64,000 nt of DNA from Sulfodiicoccus acidiphilus. Lineage in GTDB: Archaea > Thermoproteota > Thermoprotei_A > Sulfolobales > Sulfolobaceae. Within the stretch, counting starts at the first letter, position 1. Every line of letters begins with the position of its first letter. Below are positions 1-9,781 of the stretch, piece after piece. The position numbers and the translations under genes are program-made. The stretch spans positions 1,723,982 to 1,787,981 of the forward strand of contig NZ_AP018553.1 in NCBI RefSeq assembly GCF_003967175.1, written 5' to 3'. The notes beneath the pieces were generated by a model. The model ran no database searches. It was not told the origin of the DNA and saw only the letters and a program-made list of their open reading frames with translations.

Positions 1-160
1 TTCGACAGATCAACGTGAGGTGCCAACAAGGACATTTTAGTCGGTCTTCGGCCCGTATGCGAGACACTGTATTACCCGTGGGAAATCGAGGGGTTCTCCG
101 AGGAGGACGGCCTCGGGACCTCCGCCTTGTAGGGTCACGGTAATCCTCTGACGCCGAACG

Positions 161-172
161 TAAATATATTAA
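161..172 (+). promoter_or_regulatory. possible TATA element upstream of the CARF operon
   Basis: An A/T-only stretch (taaatatattaa) stands in GC-rich DNA. Transcription would start near position 197 and give a leader of about 150 bases before the csx1 start. No other gene lies between. The remaining sequence of 1-347 shows nothing recognisable. Confidence 0.35.
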
Positions 173-347
173 GGGGAGGGAGACAAAGAAAAATGTGTCT
201 TTCATGGGAGAGAGACCCCTGAACCGAAGTACGAGGGTCAACCTAAGGGGGGAGGCAGACGATCGGCCTCTTTCTTTAAGGAGGGCGAAAAGAAGTGGAC
301 TGTGGACGAAAGTCCTCACTGCGAGTGTTGTGACGGGGTGACTGACC

Positions 348-1718
348 TTGAGTGAAGCGAAGAGGGTCCTGTTGGCTACGTGGGGTCTGCCGAAGGGTTG
401 GAGGTGCGTCAGGTACGCCCTGCTCGAAAACCCCCCGGGGAAGTGGAAGAGGAGGGAGAGGGAACACATGTGCGTCGACGTGAAGGACGACACCTGTCTC
501 GCCAAGTCGACCTCGGTAGCCCTCGACTACTTCTCGTCCCCGGAGCTCGTTGGCGTGTTCCTCTCCTCCACCCTACTCCACGAGTACGATCTCCTGGAAC
601 GGGCCGAGGGGCGAAAGCTGGAGGACTTGGACCGGGAGTTAGGGGAGGCGGTCTTCGAGAGGTCCGGATCCGAGGAGGACTCCTGTAACGAACTCTTCGG
701 GAAATTGAAGGACGTAAAGAGGGTGAGGACTTACTGTCTCCCGGGAGTCGGGACCTTCCACACGAAGGGTGGAAACCACGCCTACGAAGGTGAGCCCGGC
801 CTGTACTTCCTCAGGGCCTACTGGGAGACGTGGAAGTTAATCGAGGAGCTGGAGGGCGAGCTGGAGCTGATAGTGGACCTTAGCCACGGGGTGAACTACC
901 AGCCCTCGCTCTTGACGGATGCGGCCGACCTGGCAGCTAGGGTCTACTCCGTCGCTAGGGTGGGGGGAGTCAGGGTCGTAGCGATCAACTCAGACCCCGC
1001 CGTCAACCCGGAGGAGGGGGCGACGGTGGGACTCAGGGTCGTCTCGTCCTACAAGGTGAAGCCCAGGACTGCCTTCTCTAGGATAACGGAGGAGGTGACG
1101 GAGAACGTCCTCTCCGGGGACCCCTGTAGGTTCCTGAAGTGGAGCGACCCGTTCCTCAGGGACAACTTCAGTAAGCTCGTCACCGCTGTCGAGGCGGGCC
1201 TCTTCCTCTCTGTCTCCCACTTCGAGGGGGAAATCCGATCTAACCTGGAGAGGTTGGAACGGAAGCTAGAGGGAGTGAGGGAAATCGCGATAGTTCGAGA
1301 ACCCGGCGAGTCGAAGGTGAAGTACGCAGGGGCCGAGGGACTCTTCAAGGAGTTGGCCTACGTTCACGCGTTCTTGAAGGCCCTGGAAAAGGCGGGGGAG
1401 TCGGAGGTGGAGGGGGAGATGAGCGACGAGGAGTTGAATCGGAAGGCTGAGGACTACGGCCAGGTGACCTCGAGGGAGTTGATCAAGTCCGAGCTAGATC
1501 GGGTCAAGGGGATGGACTTGAAAGGCGAGTGGGAGTCCTTGAGCGAGCTGCTCGAGGGCGGTTCCGAGGCAGACAGTTCCCCAAACTCGAGGAACTTGAT
1601 AGCCCACGGGGGACTTGAGAGGAACGTGACGTTGGTGAGGAGGGATGGACGACTGACGAAGTTCAGGTACAAGTCCGCGGAGGCCGTGTTGAGGGCGCTG
1701 GCGGGGGAGAGGCCGTGA
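348..1718 (+). CDS. csx1: Csx1-family CARF-HEPN ribonuclease
   Basis: A 456-residue protein of the Csx1 family (CRISPR type III ancillary RNases). In the family the N-terminal CARF domain binds cyclic oligoadenylate made by Cas10 and activates a C-terminal HEPN RNase that cuts RNA nonspecifically in the cytoplasm. The sequence shows DLSHGVNY at residues 177-184, the family's CARF signature, and the HEPN motif R-x4-H as RNLIAH at residues 415-420, with helical and charged sequence between. Length is usual for the family. The start is TTG at 348, chosen because a GGGGTGA Shine-Dalgarno element lies 6 bases upstream and the reading begins with a typical Rossmann strand (KRVLLATWG). The stop overlaps the GTG of the next gene by four bases, so the two are almost certainly co-translated. 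No cas genes or CRISPR repeats are in the window, so any cOA source must be elsewhere. Confidence 0.9.
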   Translation: MSEAKRVLLATWGLPKGWRCVRYALLENPPGKWKRREREHMCVDVKDDTCLAKSTSVALDYFSSPELVGVFLSSTLLHEYDLLERAEGRKLEDLDRELGEAVFERSGSEEDSCNELFGKLKDVKRVRTYCLPGVGTFHTKGGNHAYEGEPGLYFLRAYWETWKLIEELEGELELIVDLSHGVNYQPSLLTDAADLAARVYSVARVGGVRVVAINSDPAVNPEEGATVGLRVVSSYKVKPRTAFSRITEEVTENVLSGDPCRFLKWSDPFLRDNFSKLVTAVEAGLFLSVSHFEGEIRSNLERLERKLEGVREIAIVREPGESKVKYAGAEGLFKELAYVHAFLKALEKAGESEVEGEMSDEELNRKAEDYGQVTSRELIKSELDRVKGMDLKGEWESLSELLEGGSEADSSPNSRNLIAHGGLERNVTLVRRDGRLTKFRYKSAEAVLRALAGERP

Positions 1719-2938
1719 GGTGCGCTGTCGTACCTGTGAACAGGTCCGACTACCTCCACCCGGCCGCGTACTCGGCCGTCACGATGACGTGGGAGCTCTT
1801 CTCTCCCGGCCTGTACCTCGTGTTGTACTCTAACCACTCCAAGAGGGTAGTGGAGAGCCTGAGGGAACTACGCGACAGGTTGAACGTGAGGTGGGTGGAG
1901 TTGAACGTCACCGGGTTCAAGGTGAAGGACCTCATGGAGGAGGTGCGTAAGAGGACGCAGGACTGCGAGAGGGTTTACCTCGTTCCTTCCCCGGGGTCCA
2001 ACGTCGTGGCGACTTCCCTAGGGGTGCTCTCCAACAGCGACCCGAAGTTCGTCCTCGTCAACTACCTCTTCTCGTTCGGGGCGTGGCACTGGCTCTACTA
2101 CCCCTTCGTCCCCAGGATAGTGGAGGGCGTCGAGCTCTACCCCCAGACCCAGTTCTACAGGGGCCAGCTCCCCACCCTGGAGTTCGACAGCGGGAACGAA
2201 TACGTGAGGACCCTCACCCGCGCCGTAGCTTCTCTGAACAGAAGAACCTCCACGTCAGGCACAGAGAAGTGGTTGGAGGCGGTGATCGGCGGAACGAGGG
2301 TGTCCACGACTAAACTGGACGTGGAAGTTGGACAGGCCAAGAAGGTGTTAAAGGACGACGTAGCTGTGGAACTGTCGGGGGCGTACGAACTGAAGGTGGA
2401 GGTGGAGGGGAAGACCCTCCCCCTCAGGGAGGTGACTGTGGACCAGAGGGTCGTCGTTGACACCAACCTGATCTACTGGGGAGTTCACACCTACGAGGTC
2501 AGGAACCTGCTCCTGCCGCAGTGCTCCCTCAACGAGATCCTCGTAAAGGCGTCTGACTTCCCTCAACACTCCATAGTATTGACGACTTTCATGGCCCTGA
2601 GGGAGAGGAGCGGCTTCCTGCCCACGGAGTCCAGTCAGTGCGACGCTGTGGTCCCCAGGGCCGACCCGTACATGTTGGAGGGGACGACAGTCCTCACTGG
2701 AGATCGAAGGGCCTTCGAGCTCTGGAGAGGGTCCCCCCTGGTCAGGTACGCGAGGTTGGGTCTAGTGAAGAGGGAGGGGGTCAGGGTCGCGCTTCACGAC
2801 AGGGCGATGGCCGTGGCCAACCTCGCGGTCTACGCCTCCATGTTGGGCGTGGAGTCGAAGCTCTGCCTCGAGGGGACGGACGTTTGCGTCGACCTCGAGC
2901 AGCTCTCGAACTCCCCAGGTTCCCCGGGAAGGATGTAG
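1715..2938 (+). CDS. CARF-like sensor fused to a PIN-like nuclease
   Basis: A 407-residue, probably two-domain protein. Residues 1-150 read as a Rossmann-like CARF domain: VYLVPSPGSNVVAT at 87-100 occupies the place of the CARF ligand-binding loop. Residues about 245-390 carry a PIN-like acidic set: VVVDTNLIYWG (D249, N251), E274 in SLNEIL, D317 and TGD at 328-330. CARF-PIN fusions are a known but little-studied class of CRISPR-linked effectors; PIN domains cut RNA with bound metal. The start is GTG overlapping csx1 by four bases (GTGA), so the two form one operon and probably respond to the same signal. The linker (150-245) is not recognised. An alternative is a CARF protein with a catalytically dead PIN fold. 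Domain assignment is by motif only and more certain for PIN than for CARF. Confidence 0.68.
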   Translation: MRCAVVPVNRSDYLHPAAYSAVTMTWELFSPGLYLVLYSNHSKRVVESLRELRDRLNVRWVELNVTGFKVKDLMEEVRKRTQDCERVYLVPSPGSNVVATSLGVLSNSDPKFVLVNYLFSFGAWHWLYYPFVPRIVEGVELYPQTQFYRGQLPTLEFDSGNEYVRTLTRAVASLNRRTSTSGTEKWLEAVIGGTRVSTTKLDVEVGQAKKVLKDDVAVELSGAYELKVEVEGKTLPLREVTVDQRVVVDTNLIYWGVHTYEVRNLLLPQCSLNEILVKASDFPQHSIVLTTFMALRERSGFLPTESSQCDAVVPRADPYMLEGTTVLTGDRRAFELWRGSPLVRYARLGLVKREGVRVALHDRAMAVANLAVYASMLGVESKLCLEGTDVCVDLEQLSNSPGSPGRM

Positions 2939-4220
2939 GGTACTCGGACGAAGACCGCGGAGGTCGAGCGTCGACAGCCCGTCTCGACGCGTAGGGTGCT
3001 TCGCCTTTGACCACCGAAGGTCCAGGACTCCACCTACTCGCGGAGGCGGTCCGGGACGCGCTATGGCCTGCGACAGATGGGGGTTAGGCGACCCGCCCTC
3101 CTTTCGGCGAGTTTCGGTCCTTCGCCTTTCCCTGAGGGGACTTAGTTGAGTCCACCCCAAGGTGAGGGGTGAACTCTGCTTTCCTGAAAAGAGGAAAGCC
3201 GTTTCTCGTAATACCCTCACCACCTACGGAAGAGGGTACGTTCAGGGTTAGAAAAATTTAGTTCGTAAGGGAGGTGATAAGGCGTTATCTGTGAAAAATG
3301 GAAAATCTACTCAGGGTAATACAGGAGAGAGTTGCTTATAAACGGCCCGCGAGCCCCCGGACTCCCGTAGGGCTATAGGTGCCTCTAACCCCCCCGCCAC
3401 ATCTGAGTTCCCTCATCCACGCCGACGGGGAAGGTGAGGTGTCGCTCGGAGCGTCGCGGACCCAGCGTCAACGACCTCACCTAGGGTGAGATCTCCGAAC
3501 TGAGAAAGGAGTTCCGGCCTCCCCTCAACGTCACCCCACGACGTTCTCGCGGGTTCAGCGCGGGGGTTTCCTCGGTTTCTCTAAGGAGGGGTCACGTACG
3601 GACAGTGCCGACCTCCTGTTGGCGGCCCCTCCCTGAACGCAGTACCCTCCTCCGAGAGGCACTAGGAGACGGCAGTGCAGAATCTCTCACGGATTCATCT
3701 CCGGAAAAGAGGTGGGAGGGTCGCACCCCGCCAAACGTGGGAGGGCCCCGACGTCGGATCCCCTCGATCGCCAGCACCTTCGCGACTTCAGGGAGGGTTA
3801 GGCAGAGGCGTCGAGGATCGGAGGGACGTTGGCTGAAGCGAATTCGAACTCCACGAGGTTCGAACCTCGCCCGACGCGCGGAGACCTTCCCGCTGGCGCT
3901 CCCCGACTCCCAACAGTTAAGCTCGAGGAAGTCCCCCGCCCGACCACTCAGTACAGAATTCGTTTCGGCGAGTTAAGTCTCTCTCGTGCCGCCCCGGAGA
4001 CGCTGCCCCCCCCCCCGCCGTAACAGGAGCAGACGGAGTTAGAGTGGTTATTCGAAATCCGAGCCCTCGTGGGGGGATCGCCCTGGAGCCGAGAGGGCGC
4101 GTCCACCGGCCCGACGGCCTTCTTCCCTCCTCGTTCGACGAAGTTCAGTTTAGGGGCCCGCGCCTGGGCAGTACAGAACCCCCGGCCGTCCTCCACTTCG
4201 AAGGACTTCTAACGTCCCCA
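2939..4220. other. 1.3 kb without a recognisable gene
   Basis: No reading frame here has codon use like the neighbours. TATA-like patches (aaaaattta near 3254 and gcttataaac near 3337) precede GC-rich sequence that could be an untranslated RNA, but I see no tRNA or known RNA fold. A 16-base palindrome centred near 3862 (CGAGG-TTCGAA-CCTCG) resembles a tRNA T-arm but no other tRNA arm fits around it. Confidence 0.5.
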
Positions 4221-4230
4221 AAGCTTATCA
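4221..4230 (+). promoter_or_regulatory. TATA element, leaderless start
   Basis: aagcttatca is centred 27 bases before the ATG at 4253, the usual archaeal spacing for a leaderless transcript. Confidence 0.6.
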
Positions 4231-4252
4231 AGCTCCTTTCTCATTTCTACTC

Positions 4253-4978
4253 ATGCTGACGTCGGGGAAATTGAAGGACTACTTCTCGGGGACGGAGAGC
4301 AACGACGTCTCCTCCTTCATGAAGGAAGTTGGGGCCGAGTCGAAGTCGGTCAGGGTCGTCAACATGGACGTGTCGCTCAAGTTCTACGACTCCTCCTCCT
4401 CTGGAGTGCTGACTAGGACTCTGAGGTCGAGGATCTTCAACGTAGTCCCCATCAGGAGAGTGCAGGCCACCGTCATCTTCGGTCCGGTGGAGGACGCCAC
4501 CCTCACCGTTTACGACGTCACGGTGAGGTGGAGGAGGAAGTCGCTGAAGGGGGAGAACAAGGTCACCCCCTTCTCACCACAACGGTACGAGAGGGCCTTC
4601 ACCCTAGTGAAGGAGCTTGACGAGGAGGTCCCTCCCATGTCGACGTTCACTATGGAAGTGATGGCCCAGGCGTTCTCGGAGACGATAAAGAGGAGGGATA
4701 GGTGCCTGGAGATAGTGAGGGGACAGAGGGAGGGGAGATTGCTGGCGGGATACGTCGTCCACCCGGCGAACCCAGCCGTCAAAGTCTCCCTGGCCGTGGA
4801 GTACGCTGGTTACGACTTGGTCGACCCGCTCCTGGTCGAGGTCTTCAAGGTGGACGACCTAGGCCCGGTGAACTACAGGGTGTTGGGGAAGGCTAAAACG
4901 GAGGGCAGGTCTGTGGTCGCCACACTCCACAGACCCAAGGTTGGGTTGCACTACGCGATCTATTACGCCCTCTCCTGA
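4253..4978 (+). CDS. conserved-looking hypothetical protein, 241 aa
   Basis: I do not recognise the family. The protein is soluble, with no signal peptide or membrane segment, and alternates beta-rich stretches (residues 30-100 and 165-241) with a helical middle that includes an EVMAQAFSETIKRRDR segment. The codon use matches the genuine genes around it and a TATA element sits 27 bases upstream, so the gene is probably real and leaderless. It stands alone between two gene-poor stretches. The distance to the CARF pair (1.3 kb, own promoter) gives no reason to link it to that system. Confidence 0.7.
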   Translation: MLTSGKLKDYFSGTESNDVSSFMKEVGAESKSVRVVNMDVSLKFYDSSSSGVLTRTLRSRIFNVVPIRRVQATVIFGPVEDATLTVYDVTVRWRRKSLKGENKVTPFSPQRYERAFTLVKELDEEVPPMSTFTMEVMAQAFSETIKRRDRCLEIVRGQREGRLLAGYVVHPANPAVKVSLAVEYAGYDLVDPLLVEVFKVDDLGPVNYRVLGKAKTEGRSVVATLHRPKVGLHYAIYYALS

Positions 4979-5304
4979 GGGGAAGTTCAGACCCCCTTTC
5001 AACACGCTGGACTTCCGTCGGTCCGGGACCACGGCCGTACGAACGTCGCAAGTGAGGACGTGGTTAGAACGGGCCTCCTACACCTTCCCTCGCGAGTTAC
5101 ACGGTGGGGAGCGACGCCACACGGCGTCTACCATAATCTGGGAAGAGTGTAGTTCCTTAGTAAGACTCCCGAGTTAGGCGCTCGTCCGTAGGGTATGGTG
5201 ATCTCCCCTATCGCTCCCTCGGAACCCTGTCCACCGCGTGGAGCCCCGCGAGAGGGGCGCCGGAGACGATCCACCACTCGACTCGTCGGATTCCGAGGGG
5301 AAGC
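4979..5304. other. 326 bases with nothing recognised
   Basis: This lies between two genes that converge. No motif, repeat or remnant was recognised. Confidence 0.5.
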
Positions 5305-5904
5305 TCAAAGACCCTCCGTCCCACCGTGGACGACCCCGTACACTCCGGGCGGGGCGAACCTCCACGTGGGTCTCTCCGTGACCTCGTAGCCCACCACGGC
5401 GTAGTACCTGTGGGCTCCCTTGAAGGGGACGACGTCGCCGGGTCCCTTCGAAATCACCCTGACCCTCAAGGAGGGGTACCACGTCTCCACGCAGGTGTAC
5501 GGGACGGTGGAGACGGGACTGAGGCCGCGTATCACGTAGGACGTCCGGCCCTCCCCCGACGACGTGACCTCTACTGGTCCCGTGAACCCCTTAACCACGC
5601 CGAATATCTTCAATTCCCCGAAGGGCGAGAGCGTCAAGTAGGACGTGTGGACCTCCAGCGAGCCCTCCCTCTCCCTCGCCTCCACGTCCAGGTAGACCAC
5701 CGGGAACCTATCGGTGAAGACGTAGTACCTACCTCTCCTCTCCACCGCTCCAGTGAGGACGAGGAAGTCCAGCAACTTCACGGCCCTCTTCCCCGCCCTC
5801 CGAGACACCTCCCACCTCGTCCTGGGGACTCGAAGTAAACTCAGGAGCTCTCGCAGGTCCACGGGAGGAAGTGCAGCCCGAAGGTAAAAAAGTTTCGTGG
5901 CCAC
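5305..5904 (-). CDS. hypothetical protein with winged-helix-like N-terminus
   Basis: Up to 199 residues. Residues 16-65 look like a winged helix (two helices with RTRWEVSRRAG, then TGAVERRGRYYVF as the wing); the remainder is beta-rich and unrecognised. The longest start is GTG at 5904. However, the sequence just inside that start (aacttttttacc on the minus strand, about 5886-5897) is itself a good TATA element, and a GTG at 5862 lies about 28 bases below it. The leaderless start at 5862 (residue 15, VDLRELL) may therefore be the real one. The function could be transcriptional control, but no ligand domain or partner gene supports a specific role. Confidence 0.6.
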   Translation of the reverse strand: MATKLFYLRAALPPVDLRELLSLLRVPRTRWEVSRRAGKRAVKLLDFLVLTGAVERRGRYYVFTDRFPVVYLDVEAREREGSLEVHTSYLTLSPFGELKIFGVVKGFTGPVEVTSSGEGRTSYVIRGLSPVSTVPYTCVETWYPSLRVRVISKGPGDVVPFKGAHRYYAVVGYEVTERPTWRFAPPGVYGVVHGGTEGL

Positions 5905-6797
5905 CGGAAAGTCCCTCCCTCGAGCACGAGGAGGGTTCGGCCCAGGATAGGCGGGTTCAGGCTTTAGTTCGACGAGGCCGCGGAGGAGGCGACCTCGGGT
6001 GGGACCTCACAAAAGGAACGGACGATCCGAGCTAGGGTTCCGAAAGCGCGGAGGGTCTCCGCGACGAACGGGTCCGCGCTTTCTGGACGTGGCGAGCACG
6101 GAACGAGGGCGGGCGCAGGGTCGAAGGTCCGAAGTGCTCGGGTGGGTCAGCCTTTGGGACTCCGAGGGGGATTTCCCCCGGCTTCGGCGAAAGTAGAGGC
6201 CTCCGCCCAGGGAACGCAGGTCGACCTGCCGAAACACCTAGGGCTCACGGAACTTAGGGGTACCGAGGTACCTCGAGGACGTTGCACAGGAGGTCGAAAC
6301 TGCCTTTCACATCGACAGTGGAATTTAGAGAAGGATAAATTGAATTTATTAATAATCTTACTATAACGTCGTTTTTGTGGTCCCCGAAATTGGGACAGTC
6401 GGAACCTTCTTTCCCTTTCGCTACGTGGACTCTAGGGATCTAGCGTAAAGGAATTGGAAAGGTGGAGGGTTGGGGGATCCACGGTCGAACCGTGGCCCTA
6501 CTTCGTTCTCGCGCGGCCTGGAGGTAGACCTCGTTCCGAGCGATTTGAGCGCGTTGGTTTCCCATCCCTCCGATCCCTTCCGGATCAAGGTCGGACAGAC
6601 CTGAAGAGAAAACTATATTATGTTCCAATATAACTCTTGCTCGGATTAATATCTCAATGATTTTCTTAGATGGAACAGTTAGACGGCCCTTGAGGACGTC
6701 GCTCGGACTTCACGGAGAGGTCCCCCGGTTCGCGGTGGGGTCCCTCGGGGAGTTCTCGACTATTCGCGCTCCCAACAGCCGCGTGAAGAGGTGAGAA
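5905..6797. other. 0.9 kb without a recognisable gene
   Basis: A/T-rich islands lie at 6330-6362 and 6608-6640. A 7-bp stem with a 3-base loop (CCACGGT/ACCGTGG) sits at 6479-6495. No coding remnant is recognised. Confidence 0.45.
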
Positions 6798-6807
6798 AAA
6801 TTTATAT
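6798..6807 (+). promoter_or_regulatory. TATA element of the surface-protein gene
   Basis: aaatttatat lies just inside the longest possible reading frame (GTG at 6791). This makes the downstream GTG at 6842 the more likely translation start. Confidence 0.5.
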
Positions 6808-6841
6808 AAAGGTGATTACACGTGATGAATTAGGTGTAAGT

Positions 6842-9236
6842 GTGCCTAGTCTAGCCCTCATAATAGTGGTAGCTGTGGTGATAATCGCGGGAGTAGGAGG
6901 GACGGTCATCGTCCTCCAGCACATTTCCGTCAAACACACGATTTACACTAACGTCACGGTCCCCTCGACTCAGAATTCCTCCTCTACGCCGACCACCCAT
7001 CCCGTCTCGGGCCAGGCCTCTGGCTTGACCATACAGGTGAGCTCGGTTATAGACGCGAAGGCGCTGGCTCAGTACAGGGGTCTCGGCGGACTGAAGTACG
7101 AACTCCTCTTCGTCACGATCACCAACGACCTGAACTCGCCCACGGTCGTGACTCCTGGAGACTTCGCTCTCGTCGGAAGCGACGGCCAGACCTACAACGA
7201 AGTGGCCCTGAGCGCGTTTCAGTTCTCCACCCTCGAAACCACCCCCATACAGGCTGGACAATCCGTCAACGGCTTCCTGGCCTTCCAGCTACCCTACGGG
7301 GTTCAACCGCGCTCCCTCCAGTACAAGGGGACTACGATCTCCCTCGCTGGCGTCAAGGTGCAGTACCTCTCCGTGTTGAACGTCACCCCGGTGTTCAACG
7401 ACTCCGACGTGGTCGCTTCGTCTGGGAGTCAGGGAATGCTGATCGCTGGAGTCAACGGAGTTCCAGCCGTAATGCAGTTGGAGATCTACAACAACCACTC
7501 GTCCGTCCCCGTCGAGTTGGTAGGGGTGACGGCTCAAGGACCTGTGGAGCTGGCAAGGAGCCCGACGCTTCACGTCTCGCTCCCACCTCGCGGGAGTTAC
7601 GCGCTGACCCTCAACCTATCCCTTCCCGACTCCAGCGTCTACGGGAGCGCCGAGGTCGATGTCTTGACGTCGCTGAACTCTTCGGCCTACTCGGGGTCGG
7701 TGAGGTCCTTGGTTAACGACACGGTCTTGGCGGAACTGCAGGGGCTCACGGGACAGAGTTACCTCTCCTACAACGTAACTGTGAGTTACGACGGGGGAGC
7801 AGCTTCACGGTCCTCCCCCAGGACTTCGCGCTGGTGACCACCCAAGGAACTTACCGAGCCGAACAGGTCCAGTTGCCGGGAGTAGGGGCGGCCTACGGCA
7901 CCCCGACCGTGACTTACTCCGGAGGGGCGACGGAGACCTTGGTCTTCAAGGTACCCTCCACCGCGGTCCCCCTGCAGGTAGTGTACAACACCTCGAACGG
8001 GCTCAGAGTGTTCCAGTTCGACGCCCACGTTCCCGTGACCGGTTACGTGCTGTTCGTGAAGCAGGTCACCTCGAACTCCAACGACTCAGAAGTTCGGACC
8101 TCGATTCTACCCTCGAGCGAGGCCAACTCTCTTTACTCGGGCTCCTTCGGAGGCTACTTCTTCGTGACGGGCGAGAAGGTACCGTTCGTAGTGACCGTCG
8201 TGAACGGCCACACGGAGGTTCCGGTGGAGGTGAGTGGGATAACGTCCAACGGTCCGTTCACAGTGACGGACAACTTCTCCGGCGCCTTCGTCCTACAGGG
8301 AGACACGGAGAACTACCAGTTCTTCCTACAGCCAGGAAACGAGAGTTACTTGGGCGACGTGCATTTGACGGTGGACATCGGCTTCCACCCGAGTTTCTAC
8401 AACCTGACCGTGCTCAACTCGATAAACGCGAGCTCCTTCGGGAGTACCTGCAGTCTATAGGTGGACCTCAAGGACTCACCTTCGTGGTCTACAACGTGAG
8501 CGTGAGGTACGACGGTCCAGGATCCTTCCAGTTCTCCCCGGAGAGGGTGGTGCTGGTCACCAACCAAGGGGACTTCCGCGTCTACAACTACTCTTACTCC
8601 GGTTCCCAGTGGCCTAGCTCCTACGCCTTCATACAGAAGTCGGGAGGTTGCTCCGACACAGTCGACGACTGGATCCCCGGGGTTCCGACCTACATGTCGT
8701 TCGGTTTCATCTGTCTCGACCAGACTCCTGGGATGAACTCCTCCTCCCTGTCCACGGGTTCCTCGACGCAGGGTTACTTGGTCTTCGGCATACCCAGGGG
8801 AGCTACGCCCGAGAGCTTCGTTTACCTCACGGGGAACAACTTGACGGTGTTCAGCGCCAACGCTGCCTTCCACCCCGACGAGTACATATCAGGAGTCAAG
8901 GTGGTCATCAACATGATCAACTCTAAAGGGCAGGAGTTGACTAGCCAGGAAGTGGTCTTCGGAATAGACGGAGGCTCCCCTCAGTACGCGTTCGCTAGAG
9001 TGTTGGGTAACGGCCTCGACATAGGAGAGGGTCCCGTAGCTAAGGTCTCAGTGAACTACCCTACGGAACCTCCAATCCAATTCTCCATAGTCCGTAACCA
9101 GACCCCAGGGGGAGATGTCTTCGCCGGTTACGACTACTACGTGGCCAACCTAGTGACACAAATTAAGTTCTTGCCTTCGGATCAGAGCTATTGGAACTCC
9201 TCTGCCGTACTAACGGTGAACGTGTATTTCAGCTAA
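6842..9236 (+). pseudogene. threefold-repeat surface protein, split by two frameshifts
   Basis: Three consecutive frames (to 7837, to 8460, and 8484-9236) belong to one protein of about 800 residues. An N-terminal hydrophobic segment (SLALIIVVAVVIIAGVGG) is a signal or anchor. Three homologous modules of roughly 240-270 residues follow. Each has an N-x-T/S-rich beta sandwich with a recurring patch: TPGDFALVGSDGQTY, LPQDFALVTTQGTYR and SPERVVLVTNQGDFR. The module-end pattern NVTVSYDG/NVSVRYDG also recurs. Many N-x-S/T sites suggest a glycosylated extracellular protein. The first break is at the G run 7793-7797: one more G restores VSYDGGSSFTVLPQDF. The second is at 8440-8442: one more G restores FGEYLQS. 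The sequence does not tell real frameshifts from assembly errors. The family is not recognised; a pilus- or S-layer-associated role is a guess. Confidence 0.65.
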
Positions 9237-9256
9237 TAGGGAGATTTTACTTATAC

Positions 9257-9271
9257 TTTTTTACTTTTTTT
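9257..9271 (+). terminator. T-rich terminator after the surface-protein gene
   Basis: Two T runs (six and seven Ts) lie 20-35 bases after the stop codon, as expected of archaeal oligo-T termination. Confidence 0.55.
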
Positions 9272-9777
9272 CACGGGACCTCCTCACCTTCGAAGTCTAG
9301 ATTTCCCTTCTGTCTCCTGTTGGCCCGAATCACACCTGCGTTGGCCTTTACGAAGGCCTAGACGCCGGGGACTTCACGGTCCCTCACGGTGCACCGCTCC
9401 TAGAGGCGTGGGGGAAACCCCGAGTCCGAAGGGTTACACGAAGGGCTACGTGTTTCAGTCGTGGACTAACTCTTTCCGATGTCGCGACATGGACGTTAGG
9501 TGGTCGACACCCTTGAGGGGGAGCTTCCCACCCCGTGTTACGCCTCGTTGGAGAGGTTGAGGGCTACAGCGGAGGTTTTGAACCATCCGCGGGGCGGGCG
9601 ACGTCTGGTGAGGTGCGGGTACGACGAGGTCGGTCTATGTCCCGCCTTCCTCTACGGTCGTACCTCTCGCCTGGCCACACCTCCACGAAGAGGTCCACGA
9701 CTTCGTGGAGGACGAAACGAGATCGATTAGTCCCAGGGACCTGTTCGCTTCGACGCTCCCCTCCTACCGTTAGCTCT
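9272..9777. other. about 500 bases with no recognised gene
   Basis: The only clear structure is the hairpin at 9680-9711. The stretch ends in the TTAC target of the IS-derived element. Confidence 0.45.
9680..9711. repeat. perfect 11-bp inverted repeat
   Basis: CCTCCACGAAG and CTTCGTGGAGG pair perfectly around a 10-base loop. No T run follows, so it is not an obvious terminator. It could be a structured RNA, a protein-binding site or the relic of a coding region. Confidence 0.5.
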
Positions 9778-9781
9778 TTAC

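Noticed and set aside
3846-3875. Palindrome AGGTTCGAACCT resembling a tRNA T-arm
   Set aside because: No matching acceptor stem, D-arm or anticodon arm fits within 90 bases on either strand.
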